A stretch of DNA of 34,879 nucleotides from an uncultured Lachnospiraceae bacterium (GTDB lineage Bacteria; Bacillota; Clostridia; Lachnospirales; Lachnospiraceae): the NCBI GenBank assembly GCA_949893755.1, contig CATLCV010000032.1, forward strand, positions 1 to 34,879. The letters run 5' to 3'. Shown here in pieces: positions 23,496 through 32,500 of this stretch. The position numbers and the translations under genes are program-made. Within the stretch, counting starts at the first letter, position 1, and each line of letters opens with the position of its first letter. Under the pieces are notes generated by a model, which did not search any database, was not told the DNA's origin, and saw only the letters and a program-made list of their open reading frames with translations.

Positions 23496-24530
23496 CTATC
23501 CTCTTATTTCCAAAAACTGTGCCTTCCCATGTAATTTTACTTTTACTGAATCCGCCGGGAAAAAGATACAGTCCCCTTTAAAAAAGAGAATGCAATTTCC
23601 TTCCGCAATCCATATGGTACCGCAACCGCTGATGCACAAAAGGACATGGAAGGATAAGCTGTCTGTCTGATACTCAGCAAGCTGCCGATGGCGTTCCGTA
23701 TTTATCATCATTCGATGTACTTCAAAATATTTACAACGGCATAAAAGTTCTGAGGCATATCCCTGATGATATCTTAACAGGCGCATCGGCTGAGCAGGTT
23801 TTGCACTGCCTTTCAGATTAGCGGCCTGTAAAGCGCGTTCTACATGAAGTTCCCGTGCCTGTCCGTTCTTGCCTAAACGGTTATAGTCATATAAACGATA
23901 TGTCAGATTCGAATTTTCCTGAATCTCTGCGATCAATGCTCCTGCGCCGATTGCATGGATCGTTCCCGCTTCAATGTAGTAAACATCATCCTTTCTGATC
24001 CGGATCTTCTGCAAATATTTTTCTATATTTCCCTGCAGAATGCTATTTCTTAATGTCTCTTTATCAACATCACGATTGAGTCCATAGATTAACTTTGTAT
24101 CTCTTTCCGCGTCCAAAACATACCACATCTCCGTCTTTCCAGACTGTCCGTTTTCGTATCGTTCTGCATATGCATCATTGGGATGGACCTGGATTGATAA
24201 ATTTTTTCTTGCGTCAATAAGCTTGACCAGAATCGGAAGTTCTCCAGGCTTATCTGAACGTCTTTCATGGCGCCTTCCAAGATATTCAGGGTGTCTCCTC
24301 AATACATCTGTAAGCAGACTTCCGCAGAATTTTCCGCTTGCAACCATGCTGATCCCGTCCGGATGCGTAGAGCATTCCCAGGTTTCCGCAAGGGGCTGGA
24401 GGTCAATATTCTTTGAATATTCGTCATTCAGCCGGCTTCCACCCCATAGATAATCCTTGCCGACAGGCTGTAAAAGAAATGGTGCGGGCTTATCAAAATC
24501 AGAATTCAAGAGGATATTTCTTTTTGTCAT
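23496..24530 (-). CDS. manA: Mannose-6-phosphate isomerase, class I
   Basis: This enzyme interconverts fructose-6-phosphate and mannose-6-phosphate, the first step towards GDP-mannose. The 344-residue start at the ATG at 24530 is preferred (AGGGAG about ten bases before); a TTG at 24551 with its own GGAGG is possible. Zinc and active-site motifs are present: SIQVHPND (112-119), KTEMWYV (Glu 134) and EAGTIHAIG (187-195), followed by the EIQENSNLTYRLYDYNR signature. The first 32 bases lie inside the end of manC in another frame, so the two are probably translationally coupled. Confidence 0.92.
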   Translation of the reverse strand: MTKRNILLNSDFDKPAPFLLQPVGKDYLWGGSRLNDEYSKNIDLQPLAETWECSTHPDGISMVASGKFCGSLLTDVLRRHPEYLGRRHERRSDKPGELPILVKLIDARKNLSIQVHPNDAYAERYENGQSGKTEMWYVLDAERDTKLIYGLNRDVDKETLRNSILQGNIEKYLQKIRIRKDDVYYIEAGTIHAIGAGALIAEIQENSNLTYRLYDYNRLGKNGQARELHVERALQAANLKGSAKPAQPMRLLRYHQGYASELLCRCKYFEVHRMMINTERHRQLAEYQTDSLSFHVLLCISGCGTIWIAEGNCILFFKGDCIFFPADSVKVKLHGKAQFLEIRG

Positions 24531-25815
24531 GTACACTGATCTCCCTGCCAAGCTGTACCTCCACCAACTGCAATTCTGTATCTGCGATTACTGCATGTCG
24601 GCATCCGGCATCCATAGTGATGACATCGCCTGGCCGGATCGTTTGCTCCATGCCATCCACAATTGTCCGACCTTCTCCTGACAGGACAACCCACACCTCA
24701 TTCCTGTGTCTGTGACTGTGATAATTCATCCGATGTCCGGAATTCAATAGAACTTTGATCGTCAGGCTGTGTTCTCCAACATCGAGAACACGATACTCCC
24801 CCCAGGATTTTTCTGCGAACATGATCTGCTGGTCGATCTGGTCCACAAAAGGCTTGATATAACTGGACTGTTCTTTATCAGAGACAAGAATTCCCTGGGG
24901 ACTTGCTGAGATCACAACATCATGCAGTCCCATTACCAGGACAGGAATATCCAGTTCATTGACAACATGAATATTTTCACATCGTTCATTCGTCAGAACC
25001 TCTCCTACATAATGCCCGTCCATGGCTTCCGTCAGGGTGTTCCAGGTCCCAAGATCTTTCCACTGCCCGGAAAATCGCATGACTTCAATCTGTGTTTCTT
25101 TTTCTACAACCGCATAATCAAAGCTGATCTTTTCCAGCGTTTCATACTTATCAAACAAATCGTGATAATCGGTAAAATCAATCAAGCTATGAGCTTGTTC
25201 CATAATATATTTCAGCTTACAGGCAAACACGCCGCCATTCCATAGAGCACCCTGACGAATATACTCCCTGGCCGTTTTCACATCTGGTTTCTCTTTAAAT
25301 GTTGATACCTTACTGAACTCATTTGTACTTTCAGGTAAAATATAACCATATTTTTCACTCGGATAAGTCGGCTCAATCCCCATAAGAACAAGTTTCGTGT
25401 CTCCCTTATCGGCCTGTTCCGCTATTTTTTTCAGAGCTTCAAAGTATGCATCCTCCACATAAGGATCAACCGGACATATTACAACCGTATCTTCTCCGCT
25501 CAATTTTACGATATCCAGCAGATAAGCGGCTGCCAACGCAATCGCCGGAAATGTATCCCTGCGGTAAGGCTCAATGGAAATACGGACCTCTTCCCCCAAT
25601 TGATGGCACAGCGCAGACACCTGCGTTTTGGAAGTGGCAACTGTAATCCTTGCTTTTGGATCAGCTTTTCGGATCTGACGAAAAACACGCTGAACCATGG
25701 ATTCATACTCACCCATATCGTTCTCGAACAGCCGGATGAACTGTTTTGATCGGATATCATTAGACAATGGCCAGAGACGTTTGCCCGATCCGCCGGATAA
25801 TAAAACGATATTCAT
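24499..25815 (-). CDS. manC: Mannose-1-phosphate guanylyltransferase with C-terminal cupin domain
   Basis: The 438-residue protein makes GDP-mannose from mannose-1-phosphate and GTP. The N-terminal part has LLSGGSGKRLWPLS (5-18), the SKQF motif, ICPVDPYVED and MGIEPTYPSEKYGYILPE. The C-terminal 110 residues form a cupin (SHRHRNEVWVVLSGEG, PGDVITMDAGCRHAV), as in the AlgA/CpsB type, which in some members also has isomerase activity. A separate manA follows, so the cupin isomerase activity may be redundant. The phosphomannomutase needed between ManA and ManC is not in the window and must be encoded elsewhere. Confidence 0.92.
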   Translation of the reverse strand: MNIVLLSGGSGKRLWPLSNDIRSKQFIRLFENDMGEYESMVQRVFRQIRKADPKARITVATSKTQVSALCHQLGEEVRISIEPYRRDTFPAIALAAAYLLDIVKLSGEDTVVICPVDPYVEDAYFEALKKIAEQADKGDTKLVLMGIEPTYPSEKYGYILPESTNEFSKVSTFKEKPDVKTAREYIRQGALWNGGVFACKLKYIMEQAHSLIDFTDYHDLFDKYETLEKISFDYAVVEKETQIEVMRFSGQWKDLGTWNTLTEAMDGHYVGEVLTNERCENIHVVNELDIPVLVMGLHDVVISASPQGILVSDKEQSSYIKPFVDQIDQQIMFAEKSWGEYRVLDVGEHSLTIKVLLNSGHRMNYHSHRHRNEVWVVLSGEGRTIVDGMEQTIRPGDVITMDAGCRHAVIADTELQLVEVQLGREISVHDKKKYPLEF

Positions 25816-25845
25816 AGATATTCTCCCTGTCTTTAGAAAGACATT

Positions 25846-26775
25846 TTATATGGCATGCTTTAAAAAATCTGCATAAGCCAGCCGTATCCCGTCCTCCAGT
25901 TCTGTTTTATAGGTCCAGCCAAGCCTGGCGGCTTTCGAAACATCCAGCAATTTTCTGGGTGTACCATTTGGACGGGAAGTGTCCCACTGAATTTCGCCGG
26001 AATAACCAATCACTCTTGCAATCAGCTTCGTTAATTCCTTAATTGTGATCTCTTTTCCGGTACCTGCGTTTACAGTCTCATTTCCGCTGTAGTTGTTCAT
26101 TAAAAGCACACATAACTCCGCCAGGTCCTCCACATACAGAAATTCTCTCAGAGGAGAACCATCTCCCCAGCATGTGACACAGGGTTCCGCCGCAATCTTC
26201 GCTTCATGAAATCTTCGGATCAAAGCCGGCATCACATGGCTGTTGATTGGATGATAGTTATCATTCGGACCATATAAATTGGTCGGCATGACACTGATAT
26301 AATCCGTACCGTACTGGCGGTTCAGATATTCGCAGTATTTAAGGCCGGAAATCTTAGCCAACGCATAAGCTTCATTGGTTTTTTCCAATTCTCCGGTCAG
26401 CAGACAGCTTTCCTTCATTGGCTGGCTGGCCATACGCGGATAAATACAGGAGGAACCGAGAAATTCCAGCTTTTTGCATCCATATTTCCATGCGCAATGA
26501 ATCACATTCATCTCTAAAAGCATATTGTTATACATAAAGTCTGCCAATGCATTTTGGTTTGCTGCAATGCCGCCGACTTTGGCTGCGGCAAGAAAAACAT
26601 ATTCTGGCCGCTCTGAGGAAAAAAAGTGTTCCACAGCCGCCTGACGGCATAGATCCAGTTCATCATGTGTGCGCACGACCAGATTTGTATAGCCTTGCCG
26701 CTGCAATTCACGGACAATTGCTGACCCCACCATTCCGCAGTGGCCTGCGATATAAATTTTAGAATTTTTTTCCAT
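25846..26775 (-). CDS. fcl: GDP-L-fucose synthase
   Basis: This 309-residue epimerase/reductase converts GDP-4-keto-6-deoxymannose to GDP-L-fucose. It has the NADP motif YIAGHCGMVGSAIV (8-21), AAAKVGGI, the catalytic SSCIYP (Ser 109) and YALAK (Tyr 137, Lys 141), and NLYGPNDNYHP. The ATG at 26775 is chosen since the longer TTG start would overlap the end of gmd. The gap to gmd is 13 bases. With gmd, manC and manA it forms a nearly complete GDP-fucose route that feeds the glycosyltransferases encoded earlier in the operon. Confidence 0.93.
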   Translation of the reverse strand: MEKNSKIYIAGHCGMVGSAIVRELQRQGYTNLVVRTHDELDLCRQAAVEHFFSSERPEYVFLAAAKVGGIAANQNALADFMYNNMLLEMNVIHCAWKYGCKKLEFLGSSCIYPRMASQPMKESCLLTGELEKTNEAYALAKISGLKYCEYLNRQYGTDYISVMPTNLYGPNDNYHPINSHVMPALIRRFHEAKIAAEPCVTCWGDGSPLREFLYVEDLAELCVLLMNNYSGNETVNAGTGKEITIKELTKLIARVIGYSGEIQWDTSRPNGTPRKLLDVSKAARLGWTYKTELEDGIRLAYADFLKHAI

Positions 26776-26788
26776 GGCTTCCCACCGT

Positions 26789-27880
26789 TTACCGGACAAT
26801 TCCTTTCTCCAGATATTCTACAAGATTGGTATGAGCGTATTTTTTTGTCTGTTCAGAAGCGATCTTCTTTACATCATGCTCGACCATAAGATGGACCAGC
26901 TCTTCAAAGGAAGTTTTCAATGGATTCCATCCCAACCGCGTCCTGGCTTTATCTGGATTTCCCCACAGATTCACAACATCTGTCGGACGATAGAACTCCG
27001 GTGAAATTTCGATCAACACTCTGCCGGTATTCTTATCCACCCCTTTTTCCTGGATCCCCTCGCCGTGCCATTCCAGTTCAATCCCAACATAGCGAAACGC
27101 CAGTTCGGCAAATTCACGGACTGAATGCTGCACACCGGTAGCAATGACATAATCCTCCGGCTGTTCCTGCTGCAGGATCAGCCACATACATTCCACATAA
27201 TCTTTCGCGTATCCCCAGTCACGCAGGCTGGATAAATTGCCGAGATACAGCTTGTCCTGTATCCCATGGGCAATCCGGGCGGCCGCCAGAGTGATCTTCC
27301 GGGTCACAAACGTTTCGCCGCGGCGTTCCGATTCATGGTTAAACAGGATCCCGCTGCAGCAGAACATCTGATACGCTTCCCGATATTCCTTCACGATCCA
27401 GTAGCCATATTGTTTTGCTACCGCATAAGGGCTGTAAGGATGGAAGGGGGTTGTTTCACTCTGCGGGGCCTCCTCAACCTTGCCATACAATTCCGATGTA
27501 GAAGCCTGATAAATCCGGCAGGTATCGGTCAGGCCGCATAACCTGACTGCTTCTAATACGCGCAGTACACCGGTTGCCACAACATCTGCCGTGTATTCCG
27601 GAACATCAAAGCTTACCTGGACATGACTTTGTGCTGCCAGATTATAGATCTCATCCGGACGGACGCTCCCGATCACAGACATCAGACTCATGGAATCACT
27701 CAAGTCGCCATAGTGCAGATGAAAATCAGGATTCCCTTCTAAATGCGCGATCCGCTCCCGATAATCCACAGAAGAACGGCGGACCATACCGTGTACTTCA
27801 TACCCTTTTTCCAGTAAATACTCAGCAAGGTAAGAGCCGTCCTGGCCGGTGACACCTGTGATAAATGCTTTTTTATTCAT
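26789..27880 (-). CDS. gmd: GDP-mannose 4,6-dehydratase
   Basis: The 363-residue start at 27880 is chosen: an AGGAG lies about 11 bases upstream and the NADP motif [17 protein letters not shown] follows at once. The open frame extends 63 codons further, with no family match. The enzyme oxidises, dehydrates and reduces GDP-mannose to GDP-4-keto-6-deoxymannose. Catalytic residues are visible: ASTSELYG (Thr 128, Glu 130) and YAVAK (Tyr 152, Lys 156). [17 protein letters not shown] and [17 protein letters not shown] are hallmark segments. The segment after RRSS reads VDYRERI in place of the usual Phe-Asn-type residues, a small lineage difference. Confidence 0.95.
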   Translation of the reverse strand: MNKKAFITGVTGQDGSYLAEYLLEKGYEVHGMVRRSSVDYRERIAHLEGNPDFHLHYGDLSDSMSLMSVIGSVRPDEIYNLAAQSHVQVSFDVPEYTADVVATGVLRVLEAVRLCGLTDTCRIYQASTSELYGKVEEAPQSETTPFHPYSPYAVAKQYGYWIVKEYREAYQMFCCSGILFNHESERRGETFVTRKITLAAARIAHGIQDKLYLGNLSSLRDWGYAKDYVECMWLILQQEQPEDYVIATGVQHSVREFAELAFRYVGIELEWHGEGIQEKGVDKNTGRVLIEISPEFYRPTDVVNLWGNPDKARTRLGWNPLKTSFEELVHLMVEHDVKKIASEQTKKYAHTNLVEYLEKGIVR

Positions 27881-27986
27881 ACTGTATTGAACTCCTGCTT
27901 TCTGTTTAAAATGGACAAAACATAACGTTAAAAATATACCTTGCGAAACGGGCCAATGGCCATAATAGGATACTCCTGGGGGAATT

Positions 27987-28649
27987 TTAAAATCGCAGTT
28001 CCCGGATATCCTGGATTGTTTCGCCATAAGGCTTTCCCCTGCCGAATAGAAGTGTCGTTCCAAGCACAAATCCTTTTACGCCCTTAGGTGCAAATTCCAG
28101 AATCTTGTCTGCGCTGCAGGCGCCGTCCCAATATATTTCGAAATCCATATCCTCCTTCAAAGCCAGTAACTTCGTGATTTTTTTCCCAACATAAGGAAGA
28201 TACATCTGTCCCGCATTACCGGGATTGACGGACATCACCAATACCTTTTTTACGATGCGCAGCATTTCCATGACGGTTTCTACCGAAGTCCCCGGGTTAA
28301 TCGCGATTCCGGGTACTAATCCGGCATTGATAATGCTCTGCAGCGTTGTCGAAGGATGGTACTCCGCTTCCGGATGTATGTATACGGTATCTCCTTCACG
28401 AAGGTGCTTTAAAAATAATTGGATACGATTACAGGGATGCTCGATCATCAAGTGCACATCCAGAGGCTTCTCTGTTGCGCCGGCTATATAACGCATATCA
28501 TTCAGCGACATGGCAAAATTAGGAACATAACGCCCGTCCATAATATCAATATGGAACGAATCAATCCCTCCTTCTCCCAGGTCATTTACTTCTTTTTCCA
28601 GATTTCCATAGTTGGCACACATCATGGATGCCATTAATTCAAACTGCAT
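27987..28649 (-). CDS. Ribulose-phosphate 3-epimerase family protein
   Basis: This 220-residue TIM-barrel epimerase is of the Rpe/AlsE type, which moves a hydroxyl at C3 of a ketose phosphate. The metal and acid/base positions are present: [14 protein letters not shown] (His 33, Asp 35), DVHLMIEHP (His 66) and WDGACS (Asp 175). [15 protein letters not shown] replaces the usual VNPGFGGQ-F. Differences from housekeeping Rpe, and its place in a glycan operon, suggest a specialised substrate such as a pentulose phosphate that could lead to a CDP-pentitol through the IspD-like enzyme (inference). A 106-base gap separates it from gmd. Confidence 0.85.
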   Translation of the reverse strand: MQFELMASMMCANYGNLEKEVNDLGEGGIDSFHIDIMDGRYVPNFAMSLNDMRYIAGATEKPLDVHLMIEHPCNRIQLFLKHLREGDTVYIHPEAEYHPSTTLQSIINAGLVPGIAINPGTSVETVMEMLRIVKKVLVMSVNPGNAGQMYLPYVGKKITKLLALKEDMDFEIYWDGACSADKILEFAPKGVKGFVLGTTLLFGRGKPYGETIQDIRELRF

Positions 28650-28689
28650 GTTTATTCCCCTGTCTTTTTATGTACTATTTTTCATATGG

Positions 28690-29838
28690 TCACGGCAAAA
28701 AGTTTTTATCAGAATATACCACCTTATATCTGCTGCGATTTTTTTCAAAAAAGAAAGTAATCAAACGCTCCGAAAGAAATCCGGGGTAGCGGTTCTGATA
28801 ATTGTCATCTTTTTGCCCGCCATGTTCTGCTACCGCAAATAAAATTGGAAACAGCCAGCAGCATAATTCATTCAGTACGTCTCTGCGCATAATGAACATG
28901 TTACATGGTGAATACAGATTGCTTTTAAAAAAGTTTTTTGCGTCTTCATATTCCTGCTCATTACGTTCTTTTAGATAGTGCATCATATAATCCCAATCCG
29001 AAGGATCATGACGTTTTTTATAATTTTCCTCCAGACTGGGGGCAACATACAGTGGAACAGGAAGTATCACATCCACGCCATGTATCTGCATCCGAATGTT
29101 CCAGTCTTCCGGCAGGATAAAATGCCGCCGATAATGTACAAGACCGATGATATCCTCTCTGGCGTGCTTCCAGATCCAATAAAGTGCGGTTAATTCACAA
29201 AACTGCCGGTTTCTGTCGGAGATATTTTCACCTTCATGGTCAGTCAAAATTTTGTCCGATATACGCGTTTCCGTGAGCGCTGCCCCTGCCTGTATTTCTT
29301 TCTCATAAGACGCAAGCTGATAGCCTTGCTGTAGAGGACTGTCAAATACGGATCTTGTTACATAAATAACTGCTGAGTTGGCTGTATCTGGTTTGTATAG
29401 CTTGTCTATTTTGGTAAATTCCCGCCCTACACTGGAAAAATATTTTCTCAGATAGGCATTGCGCATCTGCAGATCAAGTTCCATTGTTACGGGATATATC
29501 TTTTCAAAGCCGAACTGCTTCAAGTGCCGCATGATCTGTGGATGATAAATTCCCCTTGTTCCAATGTAAACTGGGAGGGCTGTATTCAAAGGTGCATTGG
29601 CTCTTAATTGAACAACTGCCGTACCCTCAATTTTTTCCGAATTTGTTTCATCATTATCATACAGATAGGCTGCTACAACAGTCTGTGGATATAAATATTG
29701 AATATATGCCGCAAATGTCCTGGCTCTGGAATGTGCGCCGAAAATATATATTTTTTTACACGTTCCAAGGCTTTCCTGGATGTATGTATCCAAATCGTCT
29801 TTTGCAGCTTCCTCTATTTTTACACATAAAGATTCCAT
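28690..29838 (-). CDS. DUF4422 glycosyltransferase with N-terminal Rossmann-like module
   Basis: The 382-residue start at the ATG at 29838 (AAGGA ten bases before) is preferred to a TTG 13 codons earlier. Residues 1-125 carry the Rossmann-like module: KKIYIFGAHSRARTF, then AAYLYDNDE and a VYIGTRGIYHPQIMRHL helix. Residues 150-382 match DUF4422, a family in capsule and LPS loci related to galactofuranose-type and other glycosyltransferases. Its marks here are QFCELTALYWIWKH, DIIGLVHYRRHFILPEDW, the DVILPVPLYV strand, CNMFIMRRDVL and LSERLITFFF. The sugar moved is unknown. The gene is between a GT2 gene and the Rpe homologue. Confidence 0.85.
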   Translation of the reverse strand: MESLCVKIEEAAKDDLDTYIQESLGTCKKIYIFGAHSRARTFAAYIQYLYPQTVVAAYLYDNDETNSEKIEGTAVVQLRANAPLNTALPVYIGTRGIYHPQIMRHLKQFGFEKIYPVTMELDLQMRNAYLRKYFSSVGREFTKIDKLYKPDTANSAVIYVTRSVFDSPLQQGYQLASYEKEIQAGAALTETRISDKILTDHEGENISDRNRQFCELTALYWIWKHAREDIIGLVHYRRHFILPEDWNIRMQIHGVDVILPVPLYVAPSLEENYKKRHDPSDWDYMMHYLKERNEQEYEDAKNFFKSNLYSPCNMFIMRRDVLNELCCWLFPILFAVAEHGGQKDDNYQNRYPGFLSERLITFFFEKNRSRYKVVYSDKNFLP

Positions 29839-29867
29839 AGGAGCACCATCCTTAAAAATTTCATATT

Positions 29868-29896
29868 CAGAAAGCAAAATAAGCTTTCTGTTTTTG
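29868..29896 (+). repeat. Hairpin with T-run on the plus strand, upstream of the DUF4422 gene
   Basis: CAGAAAGC (29868-29875) pairs with GCTTTCTG (29883-29890) around a 7-base loop. On the plus strand it is followed by TTTTTG, as in an intrinsic terminator, yet no plus-strand gene ends here. It could stop antisense transcription. On the minus strand it would be a hairpin in the leader between two operon genes. Confidence 0.4.
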
Positions 29897-29925
29897 ATTT
29901 CAAATGGCTACTACATTTTTTACCT

Positions 29926-31128
29926 TCATTCCCTCATCATAAAGAGGTTCTGCCATAAGCAGAATAGCTGTTCTATATCAATCCATTTGATTTGTTCCAA
30001 TCGTATTCCTTTTATCACCAGTTCTTCCCTGATTTGCCAATATACAGATTCACTCAACACTGCAATAAGGATTTTATCCGATGCTTCAATATCCACATCC
30101 TTCAATGTACATACATCTAATCCTAACCTCTGATATGTAACTGCACTTTGGTCGATCCATGCTTTCACTTTTAGACCTTCGCAGGAGACTGCATATTGAT
30201 AAACCGCTTTCCCAAAGGCCCCCGCTCCATAAATGATGATCGTATCACCCTGACAAACATCCATAAAAGGAAACAAAATGTTTTTTCTGTCCGGAACTGC
30301 ACATTTGTCATATGCACGTGTCAGTAGATTATTTATCGTATATCGCCGGAGCTGTTCCTTCATGACTTCGTAAACTTCCAACTCCTTAAATGTTTTTTCA
30401 AGAAAAGAATGGAGCAGCACAGCATTCTTGTATTCCCGTTCCTCCTGCCGGATTCCCAGCATCATAGAGGTATTTCGATGGCAATAGTGATAATGCGCCG
30501 TATCAGAAACTGCAATTACATTTGCCTGCACAAGCATTGGATATACCGCCGCCGCATCCTCCCCGACCCGGATAGACTGCGGAATTTTAGTCATGTGTAA
30601 AAAGGCAAGTTCTCTGCGGATCAGTTTATTACAAAGATATGGCTGGATTCCCAGACTGAAAAAGTTCTGACATGAAATCATGCTTTTATATAGCTTCACC
30701 CTTTTTTCAACTGTGTCATATATTCCAGCTTGCAGCAGATTCCGTCTTGTCCGGCTCTCATTTCCGATCTCATCGATGATCCCTTCCGCAACAATATCGG
30801 CTCCATGGTATGCTGCTGTTTCATACAATGTCCGGTACATATCAGGTTCTATCCAGTCGTCTGAATCCACAAACCCCACGTATTCCCCGGAAGCAGTGGA
30901 AAGCCCCGTTTGTCTGGCACTGACCAGGCCTCCATTTGCTTTATGTATCACATGTATCCTGGCACCCTGGGCAGCGTAGTTATCACAGATATCACCAGAG
31001 CAATCCTCAGAACCATCATCGACTAAAATAATTTCGATCTCCTTCAGTGTTTGGTTACGCAGGCTTTCAAGGCATCTGTGCAGATATTGCTCTGTGTTGT
31101 AAACCGGCACCACTACGCTTACTTTCAT
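29926..31128 (-). CDS. Family 2 glycosyltransferase with C-terminal Rossmann-like module
   Basis: This 400-residue protein has a GT-A domain: SVVVPVYNTEQYLHRCLESL (4-23), IILVDDGSEDCSGDICD, NGGLVSARQTGL and the metal/nucleotide motif GFVDSDDWIEPDMY (about 89-102). From about residue 290 it has the Rossmann-like module DTIIIYGAGAFGKAVYQYA, an AWIDQSA turn and a KILIAVLSES strand. There is no membrane segment, so it acts at the cytoplasmic face of the membrane. GGGAGG lies upstream of the ATG and the gap to the previous gene is 28 bases. The sugar is unknown; fucose is a possible donor group because the GDP-fucose genes follow. Confidence 0.9.
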   Translation of the reverse strand: MKVSVVVPVYNTEQYLHRCLESLRNQTLKEIEIILVDDGSEDCSGDICDNYAAQGARIHVIHKANGGLVSARQTGLSTASGEYVGFVDSDDWIEPDMYRTLYETAAYHGADIVAEGIIDEIGNESRTRRNLLQAGIYDTVEKRVKLYKSMISCQNFFSLGIQPYLCNKLIRRELAFLHMTKIPQSIRVGEDAAAVYPMLVQANVIAVSDTAHYHYCHRNTSMMLGIRQEEREYKNAVLLHSFLEKTFKELEVYEVMKEQLRRYTINNLLTRAYDKCAVPDRKNILFPFMDVCQGDTIIIYGAGAFGKAVYQYAVSCEGLKVKAWIDQSAVTYQRLGLDVCTLKDVDIEASDKILIAVLSESVYWQIREELVIKGIRLEQIKWIDIEQLFCLWQNLFMMRE

Positions 31129-31156
31129 GCTTTTATCCTGCCTCCCTGCCGCGATA

Positions 31157-32458
31157 TCAATATGGGCAATACCGGCTCAAATCAATACACGGTATTTCAG
31201 TATGTTCAGCCAGCAGAAAGCAATAAATCTCATTGTTGGATGCCACAATAAAATCTGCAATCTTAAACGCTTCTTTTGTATCGATAATTCGAACTCCATA
31301 TTTTGTGATATCGCCTGTATTTCTATTGCTTCTATCCGTAATTCCAGCCAAATCAATCTCTTTCAGCTTACAAAAATGCAGAAAGGCTTCTCCGCGTTTC
31401 CCCATTCCCCATAAGAGAATCCTCTGATATCCCTGTAATTTTTCAATTAAGTCATCCGCCTGCATTTCCAGCTGCTTTTCAAAATCATCTACCAGCAGAA
31501 ACCAGCCGCTGTCATACTCCTTCTTCAAAATGTTCTCTTTAAAATATGTAAATCTGGGACTGACCAAAAGTACCTCATATTCATGTTCTGCAACAAACTG
31601 CCTCAAACCATAATAAAATTTTTTGCATTGTTCTTCATTCCGGCTTGTCCTCAATTCATACATCGCATGTTCATACAGGAAAGCAGTCACCTTATGAACA
31701 TGATTCACATACAAATGTTTTCGTCTTAAATCTTCCAAAATCTGTTTCACTGCTTCTAATAAATTCAACGGATTTCGATTTGCGGATATCTGATTTTCTA
31801 CATTCTGCCTGTAAAAAATCAAAGGCCTGTCACATTTTGTATAGCATATCCGATGGGCAAGAATAGCCGCCATACATGAGAAATAAACATCATTGCTTGA
31901 GGACAGCGTCTGAAACCGAACATCATTCTCTTGAAGGAAAGTTCTCCTGAATAATTTCCATGGCGCCGATGTCCACATTGTCAATGCCGATTCATCCAAA
32001 TCTTCGATGTTAAACCACTCTTTCGTTACAGTTCCATATTCTTTTGGAAAATGAATTCCCAGACTGTACCGTCCCTGTCCATCCTCATAAAATTCTTCAT
32101 ACCCGCAGCAGCAGATATCTGCATGATTCTGAATCGCACGGTCATACATCGTCTCTAAAAGGTATTCATCAAATTCATCATCCGAATCTAAAAATATAAC
32201 ATACTCACCTGATGCCAGATCCAGCCCTCTATTTCTGGCAGACGCAGCTCCAACACGATTCTCTAAATGTACAGTCTTTAAAAATGAACATTTGTGTTCA
32301 TATTGCTCAAGGATTTGCAATGTAATGCTATCCTTCGAAGCATCATCAATACAGATAAGTTCAAAATCTTTTAAGCTTTGCTTTTCGAGTGTTCCTATAC
32401 TTTTATTTAACAATAGACCGGTATTGTGTACCGGCATAACAACGGATATCTTTTTCAT
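31157..32458 (-). CDS. Family 2 glycosyltransferase with C-terminal Rossmann-like module
   Basis: The 433-residue protein starts SVVMPVHNTGLLLNKSIGTL and has ELICIDDASKD, GAASARNRGLDLASG and YVIFLDSDDEFDEYLL, the GT2 nucleotide and metal motifs. The C-terminal third has ILLWGMGKRGEAFLHF followed by LAGITDRSNRN, then a long strand and helix (KIADFIVASNNEIYCFLL). It shares this plan with its neighbours but the catalytic domains differ well beyond recent duplication, so they likely make different linkages. AGGGA lies six bases before the start codon. Gaps are 28 bases after and 42 bases before. Confidence 0.9.
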   Translation of the reverse strand: MKKISVVMPVHNTGLLLNKSIGTLEKQSLKDFELICIDDASKDSITLQILEQYEHKCSFLKTVHLENRVGAASARNRGLDLASGEYVIFLDSDDEFDEYLLETMYDRAIQNHADICCCGYEEFYEDGQGRYSLGIHFPKEYGTVTKEWFNIEDLDESALTMWTSAPWKLFRRTFLQENDVRFQTLSSSNDVYFSCMAAILAHRICYTKCDRPLIFYRQNVENQISANRNPLNLLEAVKQILEDLRRKHLYVNHVHKVTAFLYEHAMYELRTSRNEEQCKKFYYGLRQFVAEHEYEVLLVSPRFTYFKENILKKEYDSGWFLLVDDFEKQLEMQADDLIEKLQGYQRILLWGMGKRGEAFLHFCKLKEIDLAGITDRSNRNTGDITKYGVRIIDTKEAFKIADFIVASNNEIYCFLLAEHTEIPCIDLSRYCPY

Positions 32459-32500
32459 ATATTCCCTGCGTAATCAATATTTTTCACTATTAATATGCTG

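Noticed and set aside
27881-28069. A longer gmd start at 28069
   Set aside because: The extra 63 residues do not resemble the family and overlap the Rpe homologue gene. The ATG at 27880 has a ribosome site and begins right at the NADP-binding strand.
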